The notes beneath the pieces were generated by a model, which searched no databases, was not told where the DNA came from, and was given only the letters and a program-made list of their open reading frames with translations. Shown piece by piece: positions 27,158-35,883 of a DNA stretch of 64,000 nucleotides. Where the stretch lies: contig NZ_RHLK01000016.1 of the NCBI RefSeq assembly GCF_009757775.1, positions 103,486 to 167,485 on the forward strand, given 5' to 3'. Each line of letters opens with the position of its first letter. Positions within the stretch are counted from its first letter, which is position 1. The DNA is from Paenibacillus lutrae (GTDB lineage Bacteria > Bacillota > Bacilli > Paenibacillales > NBRC-103111). A program made the position numbers and the translations under genes.

Positions 27158-28468
27158 ATGTTAGCCGTTAACCGCACCCAAATAGATGCGGCCGAGTTTA
27201 GCAACCGTCTGCTCACTTACGAGCGGATGGCGCATTTCCGCAGGATCGAAGGCCGGAGAATTGCGCTGTGCTTATCCGATCCGGTCGATGTTGTCCGGCT
27301 CGTTCTGCTGGTACGGGGGCAAGGCGGCTCCGTGCTGCTGATTCATGGCGATACACCGCTGGAGACAGCCCTGCACCAAGCCGGACAAGCGGGATGCAGC
27401 GGGCTCGTGTACCAGAATCCCGAGAATTGGATTTCCGCCGGGCAGGACCGGTATGCCAAGCCGGAAGATACTCTTGCTGCGGGCTTGGAGCATGAGCTTC
27501 CCCCGGCGTATGGCACAAGCTCCGGCAAGGAGCCGTCCTTGTTCCAGTTCAGCTCGGGTACGACCGGCAGCGCCAAGCTTATCCAGCGGACCTGGCAGGA
27601 GATTGATATAGAGCTGGCAGCCTACAACGAAGCACTGGAAACCGATGAATCGGAAGTGCCGATTGTGCTTCCGTCGGTCACTCACTCGTACGGGCTGCTG
27701 TGCGGAGTATTGGCTTCACTTCGCAGAGGAGCCAGTCCGGTTATTGTGACGAACCGCAACCCTAAGTTCGTACTGAACCTGATCCGGGATACGCCGAGAC
27801 ATCTCGTGTACGGGGTTCCGCCGCTGCTTCACATCTTGTCTTCTTTTCCGGGCGAAGCTGTTCCTTTCCATAAAATCATGAGCTCCGGCGCGCCTATGCC
27901 AGGCAGTCTCTACGACAAGCTGCGTCCTGTGGTGCCTGTCATGATGCAGCAGTACGGCTGCTCCGAAGCCGGATGTATCTCCATCTCCAATCAGATGGAA
28001 ACGAATGCGGACATGGGGAAGCCGCTGGGGCATTTGCAGGTGGCTGTAAGTCAGGATGAGGCTCATCCGTCCGAGCTGCTGGTGACGACGAACAGCCGTA
28101 AGATTTCCACGGGAGATATCGGATATCTCAGTGAGCAAGGGAATCTGCGGGTCGTCTCCCGTATGGATGATGTCATTAACGTCTCGGGACTCAAAGTGTT
28201 TCCTATGGAGGTGGAAGATGTCCTCTCCAGATGTACAGGAATCAGAGAATCGGTTGTCTATAGAGGACAGCATCCCGTTATGGGAGAAACCGTCAAGGCT
28301 CAGATCGTAGCCGAGCCCGCTGTAGCCGCGCAGGAAGTGATGGACTGGTGCATGCAGTGGCTGCCTCCCTACAAAGTTCCGTCGGAGATACGGATCGTCA
28401 GTGAAATTCCTAAGAACACCGGGGGAAAAATCAGCCGGAGATTACTGGAAATGGGGGATTTGTCATGA
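27158..28468 (+). CDS. asbC: 3,4-dihydroxybenzoate-AMP ligase, AsbC-like
   Basis: A 436-residue member of the adenylate-forming superfamily. Visible are the phosphate loop FSSGTTGSAKLI, the aromatic-acid region QQYGCSEAG, the ATP-ribose Asp in STGDIGYL and the catalytic Lys in PKNTGGKISRRLL. Position between asbB and a carrier-protein gene, and overlap with the latter, match petrobactin AsbC. That enzyme activates 3,4-dihydroxybenzoate and loads it on AsbD. It is smaller than NRPS adenylation domains, as expected for the AsbC group. Confidence 0.87.
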   Translation: MLAVNRTQIDAAEFSNRLLTYERMAHFRRIEGRRIALCLSDPVDVVRLVLLVRGQGGSVLLIHGDTPLETALHQAGQAGCSGLVYQNPENWISAGQDRYAKPEDTLAAGLEHELPPAYGTSSGKEPSLFQFSSGTTGSAKLIQRTWQEIDIELAAYNEALETDESEVPIVLPSVTHSYGLLCGVLASLRRGASPVIVTNRNPKFVLNLIRDTPRHLVYGVPPLLHILSSFPGEAVPFHKIMSSGAPMPGSLYDKLRPVVPVMMQQYGCSEAGCISISNQMETNADMGKPLGHLQVAVSQDEAHPSELLVTTNSRKISTGDIGYLSEQGNLRVVSRMDDVINVSGLKVFPMEVEDVLSRCTGIRESVVYRGQHPVMGETVKAQIVAEPAVAAQEVMDWCMQWLPPYKVPSEIRIVSEIPKNTGGKISRRLLEMGDLS

Positions 28469-28788
28469 ACGGCAAGCAAGATCAAGCAGAACCTGCGGCG
28501 CCGCGGGATCTGGAATCTTTGCGGGAAATGCGGCGAGAGAAGCTGAACGCTCTTTTTACAGAAAAGCTGCAGGTGCCCAGGGGAGTTTCCCTTACGGATG
28601 ATACCCGGCTCCGCGAAGATTTGCGGATTGACTCGGTTATGATTCTTCAACTGCTGGTCCACATTGAGGTCGAATTCGGCCTGCAGGTTCCCGAAGATGA
28701 AATCAATCCGAAGGCTTTCCTGACGATCGGTTCTCTGCTCGATTTTATCGGGCGGCTAAGCCCCCTCGCGTCTGGCGGCACCGTATGA
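28465..28788 (+). CDS. asbD: Aryl carrier protein, AsbD-like
   Basis: A 107-residue acyl carrier protein. The phosphopantetheine Ser lies in LRIDSVMILQLL, followed by the acidic recognition helix HIEVEFGLQVPEDE. An N-terminal stretch of about 30 residues is not conserved. It overlaps both asbC and asbE by four bases. In petrobactin synthesis, AsbD carries 3,4-dihydroxybenzoate as a thioester. Confidence 0.87.
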   Translation: MNGKQDQAEPAAPRDLESLREMRREKLNALFTEKLQVPRGVSLTDDTRLREDLRIDSVMILQLLVHIEVEFGLQVPEDEINPKAFLTIGSLLDFIGRLSPLASGGTV

Positions 28789-29768
28789 TCAAAGTTCACT
28801 GTCTGATGAGCTGTCTATGCGAAATTATTAAAAGAAACAGCGAGGTCGATCACCGGCCTTATTATTTCGGAATTTGGGATTCCGGGTTCTCGGTGAAAGA
28901 GGATGGGACCATTACCTACTATGCCGACGGGCACCGGCATGATTATTTCCTGGCCTGGTACCAGAAGTTCTTCGGGCTTCGCGTGCATGAATGGTATGAT
29001 CCCGGCCGGAGCAAGCAGCAGAACCTGGACATGTTTCTTCAATTAATAGCGGAGCGGCCGGATCACCGCCATCTGATTGTGCAGATCGATATGTCTGTGC
29101 TCCCGGAGCGGGAGAACAAATTTTATCAGAAGCCGTTCCCGCACTATCTCGTACTGTCTGAGACTTCCGATCCGGAAGAATGGTTTATGTTCGACCCGGA
29201 TTTCCGGTGGGAAGGAAATATCAGGAAAGAACGCGTGATCGAGGCGATCATACAGAATCCTTTTGGCGGAGGATTTTATGTGGATGCTTTGAATATCCAG
29301 GCGCCTGCAGCCGATACGATACAGCGGTATTTTCACGCCGGTTTTCATGAGGACAACAATCCGCTGACGTCCCGCATCCGGGAAACGATCCTTCAAATCG
29401 CCAGCGGACAAAGCGGCGCTACGCTCGCTATGCTGATGCCTGCTCTCAAACAGATTCATATTCTCGCTATCCGCAAGTACAGCTACGATTATGCGCTGAT
29501 GGTTTTCAGAGACGCGCTCGGATATCCCGAGGAGCTCTACGAATACTGGGCGCAGCAGATCCGGGATCTCGTTCAGGCTTTCAATACGATCCAGTATATC
29601 GCAGCTAAAGTGTCGATTAAGGGGGATCCGGGTCTTGTAGCGGGCCTCCTGGAGTCGGTGGACAAGGCGGACCGGATCGAATTTGATCTCAAAAAGGAGA
29701 TCGGACGCCAGTTTGCGCAGTGGTGGGACTCTTCCCGCAAAGAACAAAGTTCTGCAGCAACCTCCTAA
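28785..29768 (+). CDS. asbE: AsbE-like acyl transfer protein (DUF6005)
   Basis: A 327-residue protein at the asbE position. AsbE moves 3,4-dihydroxybenzoate from the carrier protein to the polyamine. The sequence shows a possible papain-like triad: Cys in VHCLMSC (Cys6 or Cys10), His120 in PFPHYLVLS and Asp137 in WFMFDPD. The same layout is seen in the BtrH-like protein at 52150-53193. The C-terminal 150 residues are helical. The family match is from memory; the triad is inferred from spacing only. Confidence 0.75.
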   Translation: MIKVHCLMSCLCEIIKRNSEVDHRPYYFGIWDSGFSVKEDGTITYYADGHRHDYFLAWYQKFFGLRVHEWYDPGRSKQQNLDMFLQLIAERPDHRHLIVQIDMSVLPERENKFYQKPFPHYLVLSETSDPEEWFMFDPDFRWEGNIRKERVIEAIIQNPFGGGFYVDALNIQAPAADTIQRYFHAGFHEDNNPLTSRIRETILQIASGQSGATLAMLMPALKQIHILAIRKYSYDYALMVFRDALGYPEELYEYWAQQIRDLVQAFNTIQYIAAKVSIKGDPGLVAGLLESVDKADRIEFDLKKEIGRQFAQWWDSSRKEQSSAATS

Positions 29769-29790
29769 TAGAAAGGGGAGCCATTACCCG

Positions 29791-30663
29791 ATGAATATCT
29801 CGCTAGGTACCATTTCGTTTCGTCATGCTCTGATATCGTTCGGTGAACTTGTCCGCTACGCACAGGCACAAGGTTTCAGCGGCATTGAGCTATGGGGGAT
29901 TCATGCACAGCATTTGTATGACAACAGGCAGGAGCAAGAACTGGAAGAGCTTCACTATCTGCGTACTCATAACATGAACATAACGATGATCAGTGATTAT
30001 CTGGATATATCGCCGCAAGCGGACTTCGGCCAGACGGCAGCCAAATGCCGCAGTCTTATAGAGCTTGCCGGTGCGTTCGGAACGAACCGCATCCGTACTT
30101 TTGCAGGACAAGAACCCAGCGCAGGCGTAACGCCAGCCGCAAGGGAGGGTTACACCCGGCGGTTAAGCGAGCTGTGCGACTTGTGCGGAGAGCACGGAGT
30201 AAAGCTGCTTATTGAGACACACCCCAATACCCTTGCCGATACACTCGCCTCCACTTTGGTGGTATTGGAAGAAACGGGGCATGAGCAGCTCGCCATCAAT
30301 CTCGACTTTCTTCATTTGTGGGAAGCGGGCGAGGATTTGCAGGAATGTATGCGGCTTCTGGAGCCTTGGGTACAGCATTATCATTTGAAAAATATTTCGT
30401 CCCCGCAGTATCTGGAAGTTTTTCAGCCTCATAATGTGTATTCCTCCAGCGGTACACGCGAAGGGATTGTGAAGCTTGGAGACGGGGCCGTGGATTACAG
30501 GAGTATCCTGAGGTACATACACCGTACCGGGATTCCCGCGTCGCTGGAGTGGTTCGGTCCCGATCCGCTGAACATTCTGAAAGAGGAGATGGATTGGCTG
30601 CGGAAGCTGGAATTGGTAAATCATTTACAAATATTTAACGCAGCGCGTAATTTCCCCGAATAA
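29791..30663 (+). CDS. asbF: 3-dehydroshikimate dehydratase, AsbF-like
   Basis: A 290-residue TIM-barrel enzyme (AP endonuclease 2-like). It follows the known AsbF sequence closely: TISFRHALISF, GIELWGIHAQHLY, MISDYLDIS, NRIRTFAGQ, ETHPNTLADTL, INLDFLHLWE and ASLEWFGPD. AsbF removes water from 3-dehydroshikimate to make 3,4-dihydroxybenzoate, the petrobactin catechol. The Glu, His and Asp residues in ETHPNT and NLDFLH are the expected metal and catalytic residues. The start ATG 29791 follows aaaggggag. It is the last asb gene; a hairpin without a T-run follows. Confidence 0.92.
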   Translation: MNISLGTISFRHALISFGELVRYAQAQGFSGIELWGIHAQHLYDNRQEQELEELHYLRTHNMNITMISDYLDISPQADFGQTAAKCRSLIELAGAFGTNRIRTFAGQEPSAGVTPAAREGYTRRLSELCDLCGEHGVKLLIETHPNTLADTLASTLVVLEETGHEQLAINLDFLHLWEAGEDLQECMRLLEPWVQHYHLKNISSPQYLEVFQPHNVYSSSGTREGIVKLGDGAVDYRSILRYIHRTGIPASLEWFGPDPLNILKEEMDWLRKLELVNHLQIFNAARNFPE

Positions 30664-30706
30664 TTCTTCGCCATACTAAAGGCAGAACGTATTCTGCCGG
30701 AAAGCC

Positions 30707-32137
30707 GTGGTGACTTATTCGATGAAATCGGGACAATCACTGAAATGGTTGAAAAGCTTGGGAGTTCTCTTGTTTGCCGCAAGTTTGTACAGTCCGTCTG
30801 CTTACGCTTCTGTGGAAGAAGGATATCTTCCCTTACGGAGTATGCTCGAACAATCAGGAGCGCGTGTGACCTGGGAGCAGAGTTCGCAGACGGCTTTTTT
30901 TACCCTGCACAATGGTGCGTCCGGCTCGGTGACGATCGGCAGCAGCGAGTATGAGTTCGAAGGCACGACCGTTAAACTGAACGGCCGCATTCAGCTTAAG
31001 GGGGACTCGACGTATGTTCCCCCGGGATTGATTGAGCTGGTCTTAAGCAGACTTAGCGCGGGGCAATCCCCTGAGCCCGTCCAGCCGGACAAAGAGCGGC
31101 CCCAGCTGGCCATAGTGACGGCAGACGGGGAGACCGATTCCGTCGACAGCGGCGATGACGCTGCCGACGATCCTGCCATCTGGCTGCATCCCGATGATCC
31201 GTCCAAGAGCCGGATTATCGCTACCAACAAAGGCGGCGGCATTCTCGTCTATGATCTGCTTGGCAAGCAGGTACAATCTTATGAACTTGGCAAAATGAAC
31301 AACATCGATGTGCGCTACGGTTTTCCGCTTAACGGGAAGAAGATAGATATTGCAGCTGCGACGAACCGGTCGGCGAACACGATTGATGTGTTTGCGATCG
31401 TCCCGGAAACCGGCGAGCTGAAGAGTATTACATCCCAGCCTATTCAGCCGGCTATGAAAGAAGTGTACGGCTTTAGTCTGTATCACAGTCTGAAGACGGA
31501 TAAGTTCTACGCGCTGGTTCTCGGCAAAGACGGAGAGTTCGAGCAGATTGAGCTGATACCGGGTACAGACGGCATAACAGGCAAGCGCGTACGGGAATTC
31601 AAAGTCAGTTCGCAGGCGGAAGGCATTGTCGCGGACGATGAGTATGCGGTAATCTATCTGGCCGAAGAAGACAAAGCCATCTGGAAGGTCGGCGCGGAGC
31701 CAGGCAGCGGCAGCAAGCCGGTAGCCAGTGTCGACGATGTGAACAGTTCGCATTTGACGGCCGATATCGAAGGTCTGACCCTATACTACGCCGCTGACGG
31801 CAAAGGATATCTCCTTGCATCCAGCCAGGGAAGCAGCACTTATGCCGTCTATGAGCGTCAAGGGAGCAACCGGTATCTCGGGAGCTTCGCCATTAAGGAC
31901 GGCGCGATTGACGGAACCTCGGAGACCGATGGGATAGACGTGTTAGGTTTTGGGCTTGGGGATGCGTACCCTAACGGGATTTTCGTCGCTCAGGATGATG
32001 AGAATATCGACAACGGCACCGCTGTAAATCAGAATTTTAAAATTGTAGCCTGGGATAAACTGGCGAAATCTTTTAAGAATCCGCTGCTTGTGGACAATGG
32101 AATAGATCCGCGTCAGCTGGTAAATCGGCGGAAGTAG
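30707..32137 (+). CDS. Secreted beta-propeller phytase
   Basis: A protein of about 470 residues with an N-terminal signal peptide (hydrophobic core LGVLLFAASLYS, cut after AYA). Residues about 35-115 resemble a copper-amine-oxidase-N/cell-wall-type module. The rest is a beta-propeller phytase: DDAADDPAIWLHP, IIATNKGGGILVYDL, NNIDVRYGF, and calcium-binding acidic loops. Such enzymes release phosphate from calcium-phytate outside the cell. GTG at 30707 or ATG at 30722 are possible starts; both have weak ribosome sites. It begins 43 bp after asbF with no clear terminator between, so iron-dependent co-transcription is possible. Confidence 0.82.
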   Translation: MVTYSMKSGQSLKWLKSLGVLLFAASLYSPSAYASVEEGYLPLRSMLEQSGARVTWEQSSQTAFFTLHNGASGSVTIGSSEYEFEGTTVKLNGRIQLKGDSTYVPPGLIELVLSRLSAGQSPEPVQPDKERPQLAIVTADGETDSVDSGDDAADDPAIWLHPDDPSKSRIIATNKGGGILVYDLLGKQVQSYELGKMNNIDVRYGFPLNGKKIDIAAATNRSANTIDVFAIVPETGELKSITSQPIQPAMKEVYGFSLYHSLKTDKFYALVLGKDGEFEQIELIPGTDGITGKRVREFKVSSQAEGIVADDEYAVIYLAEEDKAIWKVGAEPGSGSKPVASVDDVNSSHLTADIEGLTLYYAADGKGYLLASSQGSSTYAVYERQGSNRYLGSFAIKDGAIDGTSETDGIDVLGFGLGDAYPNGIFVAQDDENIDNGTAVNQNFKIVAWDKLAKSFKNPLLVDNGIDPRQLVNRRK

Positions 32138-32153
32138 TCATAGATGATGGATG

Positions 32154-32202
32154 GACGAATGCAGAAGACCCCTCGGACGGTGAGGGGTCTTCTGCATTCG
32201 TC
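32154..32202. terminator. Long hairpin after the phytase gene
   Basis: A perfect 21-bp stem (32154-32174 with 32182-32202) and a seven-base loop. Only a short T-rich tail follows, but the strength and position point to the end of the siderophore-phytase transcript. Confidence 0.75.
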
Positions 32203-32422
32203 TGAATGTTCAACAGTTCTTTGAGCGATCGCAGTGGGGGGAGTGGAAGCGTTAGTCCCTGCGCTTTGCTTTCTGCGTGCGAAACTTTTATCATGGGTAA
32301 AGATTATAAAAAATGAATCACCGGGAGAAACGGTCCCAAAGGACTTGATTCGTAAGTTTTTACCGGGATTGGACCAGACAGGTGCCGGTGCAGAATGCCT
32401 GAAAATAGATAGAGGAAGAATA
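32203..32422. other. Intergenic region before the tandem repeat
   Basis: No gene that I can support. An open frame of about 69 codons starting near 32234 has no ribosome site and no recognisable content, so I regard it as chance. Confidence 0.4.
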
Positions 32423-32556
32423 GTTATAGATACATGGCTGTAGATACATGGTGTAGATATATGGCGTAGATATATGGCGTAGATATATGGCTATAGATAT
32501 ATCGCTATAGATATATCGCTATAGATATATCGCTATAGATATATCGCTATAGATAA
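32423..32556. repeat. AT-rich tandem repeat, 13-14 bp unit, about nine copies
   Basis: Two subtypes are seen: five copies of the tagataYatgg type, then four identical copies of tatagatatatcgc plus a partial one. It ends 68 bp before the SDR start, between that gene and the phytase terminator. Identical adjacent copies suggest recent expansion by slippage. Confidence 0.9.
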
Positions 32557-32623
32557 GGAATGCCTCTTGGAATGGCTGAATCCAAGTGAAGTTAAGAGAT
32601 GTTCAATAAAGGAGCTGACCCCT

Positions 32624-33397
32624 ATGTATCTGCCTGGCTTTAATTTGGAAGGGAAAACGGCGCTCGTGACCGGAGCTGGCAAAGGCATCGGAAGAGCGCT
32701 GGCCATCGGGCTTGCTGAAGCGGGAGCGGATGTGGTGCTGGTATCCCGGACTCTGAGCGATCTGGAGTCCGTGGCTCAAGAGATTACAAGTCTGACCGGA
32801 TGCCGGGCCTATCCGATTACGGCGAATGTCGGCGTGCGCGAAGATGTGACGGCGGCGATAGAGGAGGCGGTGCGTCTTGCCGGACGCATTGATGTGCTCG
32901 TCAATAACGCGGGCATGAACATCCGTACCCCTGCGCTGGAAGTGACGGAGGATGAATGGGACGTGATCGTGCAGACCAATCTGAAGTCTGCCTTCCTTAT
33001 GTCCCAGACGGTCGGGCGCCATATGAAGGAGCATGGCAGCGGACGCATCGTGAACGTGGCCTCCGTCGGCGGGCATGTAGCTCTGCGTACAGGCGTCGTA
33101 TACGGCACCACGAAGGCCGCGCTCGTTCACATGACCCGCATCTTGGCGATGGAGTGGGGGAAGCACGGCATTCTGGTCAATGCCATCGGCCCTTGGTATT
33201 TTCATACGCCGCTCACCGAGAAGCTGCTGGCTAACGAAGCATTCATGACTGAGGTGGTCGGACGCACGCCTCTGGGCCGGATCGGACAGCTGGAAGAGCT
33301 GGTGGGCCCCGTAGTCTTCCTAGCCTCGGATGCTTCAAGCTATGTAACCGGACAAACCTTGTATGTGGATGGAGGCATGACGATCTATGGCTTCTGA
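32624..33397 (+). CDS. Short-chain dehydrogenase/reductase
   Basis: A 257-residue SDR. Nucleotide-binding motif TGAGKGIG (about residues 14-21), NNAG near residue 92, the catalytic Ser in VASVGG and Tyr/Lys in YGTTK. The C-terminus FLASDASSYVTGQTLYVDGG is typical of gluconate 5-dehydrogenase/glucose dehydrogenase-like members. The substrate is unknown. Start ATG 32624 follows aaaggag. Its end overlaps the next gene by 11 bp, so the two are co-translated. Confidence 0.85.
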   Translation: MYLPGFNLEGKTALVTGAGKGIGRALAIGLAEAGADVVLVSRTLSDLESVAQEITSLTGCRAYPITANVGVREDVTAAIEEAVRLAGRIDVLVNNAGMNIRTPALEVTEDEWDVIVQTNLKSAFLMSQTVGRHMKEHGSGRIVNVASVGGHVALRTGVVYGTTKAALVHMTRILAMEWGKHGILVNAIGPWYFHTPLTEKLLANEAFMTEVVGRTPLGRIGQLEELVGPVVFLASDASSYVTGQTLYVDGGMTIYGF

Positions 33398-34604
33398 GCG
33401 TACAGGCAGAAGCGGAGAAGCGGGGAGGGGACTCCCCCCGCTGAAGCTCAGCGTGCTGGACCTGGTTCCCGTCATGCAGGACGCCGACTCCCCGGCTGCG
33501 CTGAAGCAGGCCGTGCTGCTGGCGCGCACTGCGGAGCGGCTCGGGTACACGCGCTACTGGGTGTCCGAGCATCACGATATGGACAAGCTGGCTTCGGCTT
33601 GTCCCGAAGTGCTGCTCGCTCATATCGGAGCGCATACCGAGAAGATCCGCATCGGGTCGGGTGCGGTTCTGCTGCCGCACTACCAGCCGATCAAGGTGGC
33701 CGAGGCGTTCCATCTGCTGGCGACGCTGCACCCCGGCCGCATCGATCTGGGCATCGGCCGCGCGCCCGGAGGCTCTGCGCACGTCATGATGGCGCTGAGC
33801 GGCAACTTCCTGGAGAATATACGGCGGATGCCGGAGAAGATCCAGGATCTCTCGAATCTGCTCGCAGGCGAGTACCGCCTGGAGGGGGAGCTGATCACGG
33901 CGCGTCCGGTGCCGTCCGTTTCCCCGGAGCTGTGGCTGCTCGGCACGAACGTCAAAAGTGCCGCTTACGCTGCGGAATACGGCACGGGGTATGTGTTCGG
34001 CCACTTCATGAGCGACGCGGACGGAGCCGCCGTGCTGGAGGCATACCGCAGCAAGTTCGAGCCTTCCCGGCTGCTGCCTAAGCCGAGAGCGATTGCTGCG
34101 GTCAACGTCATCTGTGCCGAGACGGAAGAGGAGGCCCTGGCGCTTGCGGCTGAAAGCGCCGGTATGCCGCAAGCGCCAGGGGCGGCTGCGGCAGGTTCGG
34201 CACCGCGCGGTGCCGCTCCTTCCGGCAGAGGCGCCGATGCCGGGCTTGTCGCTTCTGCGCAGCCGCGGGAGCGGTCCGGAGGGCTCCGGCAGGATCCTGC
34301 GTCTCAAGCCGCGCATCCGGGCCAGTCGCCTCGGCATACCGGCCTGTCCGGCAACGCATCCGGCGCTCCAGACGGCGCTCGGGGCAGCACCCCGGACGGC
34401 ACCCAGTCAGGAGGCAGTTCCCCGGAGCCCGGTGGCTCATCCCGGCGGATTCTTGCGGGAACGCCCGGGCAGATCCGGGAAGAGCTTACGCAGATGCAGC
34501 GGGAGTACGGCGTGGATGAATTCATGATTGTAACGAATTTGCCGGATTACGGCAAACGTCTTCAATCCTATGAATTATTAGCTGCCTTTCTACATCAAAG
34601 CTAG
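33387..34604 (+). CDS. LLM-class flavin-dependent oxidoreductase (luciferase-like)
   Basis: A 405-residue protein of the bacterial luciferase-like TIM-barrel family, MsnO8-type: YWVSEHHDMDKLASACPEVL, IGSGAVLLPHYQP, GRIDLGIGRAPG and LGTNVKSA are characteristic. Members use reduced FMN. Residues about 261-353 form a Pro/Gly/Ala/Ser-rich insertion between two barrel segments, giving about 90 residues more than usual. The barrel resumes at RRILAGTPGQIREEL. It is coupled to the SDR gene. Confidence 0.85.
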   Translation: MASERTGRSGEAGRGLPPLKLSVLDLVPVMQDADSPAALKQAVLLARTAERLGYTRYWVSEHHDMDKLASACPEVLLAHIGAHTEKIRIGSGAVLLPHYQPIKVAEAFHLLATLHPGRIDLGIGRAPGGSAHVMMALSGNFLENIRRMPEKIQDLSNLLAGEYRLEGELITARPVPSVSPELWLLGTNVKSAAYAAEYGTGYVFGHFMSDADGAAVLEAYRSKFEPSRLLPKPRAIAAVNVICAETEEEALALAAESAGMPQAPGAAAAGSAPRGAAPSGRGADAGLVASAQPRERSGGLRQDPASQAAHPGQSPRHTGLSGNASGAPDGARGSTPDGTQSGGSSPEPGGSSRRILAGTPGQIREELTQMQREYGVDEFMIVTNLPDYGKRLQSYELLAAFLHQS

Positions 34605-34737
34605 AATCTGCAGGGCGTGTTATAAACCGGAACAGTTGCACAGCGGAGCTTTTCGTTTTACGATGAATACTTATCCGCCTTTTCAGAACATGTAGAACAA
34701 TTCATGAAATTAATCTAATAGAAGCAGGTGAACGAAC

Positions 34738-35040
34738 ATGCAAATTACGGTACTAAACGCCAGCATGATGTACAGCGAGGACAACGGGTATATCGGCAAA
34801 GTGGAATTCAAAGCCACCGAGGGAACAACCGCGTACGAAGTCGCTCTTTTCAGCAAGAAGGGGAAGGAATGGATGTACAGCCTGAACTTTACGAAGGAAT
34901 CGGGCAGCGAGGAAGAAATTACGTTTATCGAAGAAAAGCTGGAAGAGGATGACGATCTGTTTGATTTTCTGATCGAAACCGCGTTAAGCCGGCTGGAAAG
35001 ACCCGAATCCGCAGACGAAGACAAGCCGGACGGAGAATAA
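34738..35040 (+). CDS. Small acidic protein of unknown function
   Basis: A 100-residue cytoplasmic protein starting at ATG 34738 after gcaggtg. The first 60 residues look like a small beta domain (alternating polar and hydrophobic residues). The rest is strongly acidic (LEEDDDLFDFL, then Glu/Asp-rich end). I do not recognise the family. It lies alone between the luciferase-like gene and msrA. Confidence 0.6.
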   Translation: MQITVLNASMMYSEDNGYIGKVEFKATEGTTAYEVALFSKKGKEWMYSLNFTKESGSEEEITFIEEKLEEDDDLFDFLIETALSRLERPESADEDKPDGE

Positions 35041-35103
35041 TCAGCCGGCCGTCCGGAAAGCAGTCCCCTCGAAAATGGATCCGAATAAGCCGACTGATTT
35101 CGT

Positions 35104-35196
35104 TTGCCGGCAGGTGAAGCGGTATTCTCTCCGATAGGCAATACACCATGCCTAACATGCCCGCCAGCGACGACGCTGCGGGTATTTGGCCGGCAA
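35104..35196. other. Intergenic region with multi-stem RNA potential
   Basis: An outer 8-bp stem (35104-35111 with 35189-35196) could enclose hairpins at 35136-35153 (aggca with tgcct) and 35160-35182 (cccg-cagcg with cgctg-cggg). It lies in the 282-bp gap before msrA. I could not match it to a known riboswitch. Confidence 0.3.
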
Positions 35197-35322
35197 GGAA
35201 CAAGTAAAAGAAGGAGCGTCCAGCCCTAAAACACATGAGCAGAGCGGATCGGATCGGTCTATAAGGCCTGGAAGGAATTATCCGATTCATAATCTGCGTA
35301 AATATACAGAGGAGGCCGTCAG

Positions 35323-35865
35323 ATGGAGACAGAAGAGGGACAAGGCCGGGAAGAGCTGGCGACATTTGCGGGAGGCTGCTTCTGGTGTATGGTTACTCCG
35401 TTCGAAGAGCTGCCGGGCATACAGGGTATCGTGTCCGGCTATACGGGAGGAACGGAGGAGAATCCGACTTACGAGCAGGTGAAAGCGGGGACCACAGGGC
35501 ATACCGAAGCCGTTCAGATCCGGTTTAACCCGGAAATTTTCCCCTACACAAGGCTCCTTGAGTTGTTCTGGCAGCAGATTGATCCTACGGATGCTCACGG
35601 ACAGTTCCAGGACCGCGGATTGTCATACCGCACAGCCATCTTCACTCATACAGAGCAGCAGCGGGAGCTTGCGGAGCAATCCCGGCTTGATCTGGCCCGG
35701 AGCGGACGGTTCCATAAGCCGATTGTGACGGAAATCGCGCCTGCCGGTCCTTTTTATGAAGCCGAAGAATATCACCAGGATTACCACCGTAAGAATCCAA
35801 AACATTACAAGGAAGATCGTGCTCAGTCGGGCCGGGACGAGTTTATCCGTTCCCATTGGAAGTAG
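35323..35865 (+). CDS. msrA: Peptide methionine (S)-S-oxide reductase MsrA
   Basis: A 180-residue enzyme with the catalytic motif GGCFWC (about residues 17-22), followed by [15 protein letters not shown] and [18 protein letters not shown]. The C-terminus [13 protein letters not shown] is also typical. It repairs methionine-S-sulfoxide in proteins using thioredoxin. The start follows agaggagg. A terminator lies 20 bp after the gene. MsrB is not encoded here. Confidence 0.95.
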   Translation: METEEGQGREELATFAGGCFWCMVTPFEELPGIQGIVSGYTGGTEENPTYEQVKAGTTGHTEAVQIRFNPEIFPYTRLLELFWQQIDPTDAHGQFQDRGLSYRTAIFTHTEQQRELAEQSRLDLARSGRFHKPIVTEIAPAGPFYEAEEYHQDYHRKNPKHYKEDRAQSGRDEFIRSHWK

Positions 35866-35883
35866 AGCAGGGGGAATATGCCA

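Noticed and set aside
15634-30663. Plain petrobactin or plain schizokinen operon
   Set aside because: Both full gene sets are present in one transcription unit, so neither name alone explains all genes.
32234-32443. Open frame of 69 codons before the tandem repeat
   Set aside because: No ribosome site and no recognisable content; ends inside the repeat.
32423-32556. CRISPR array
   Set aside because: The 13-14 bp units are directly adjacent without spacers, so it is a tandem repeat and not CRISPR.
35104-35196. Glycine riboswitch on the minus strand (GGAGAG string)
   Set aside because: Only a short string matches; the conserved core that should follow is absent and no minus-strand gene lies downstream.
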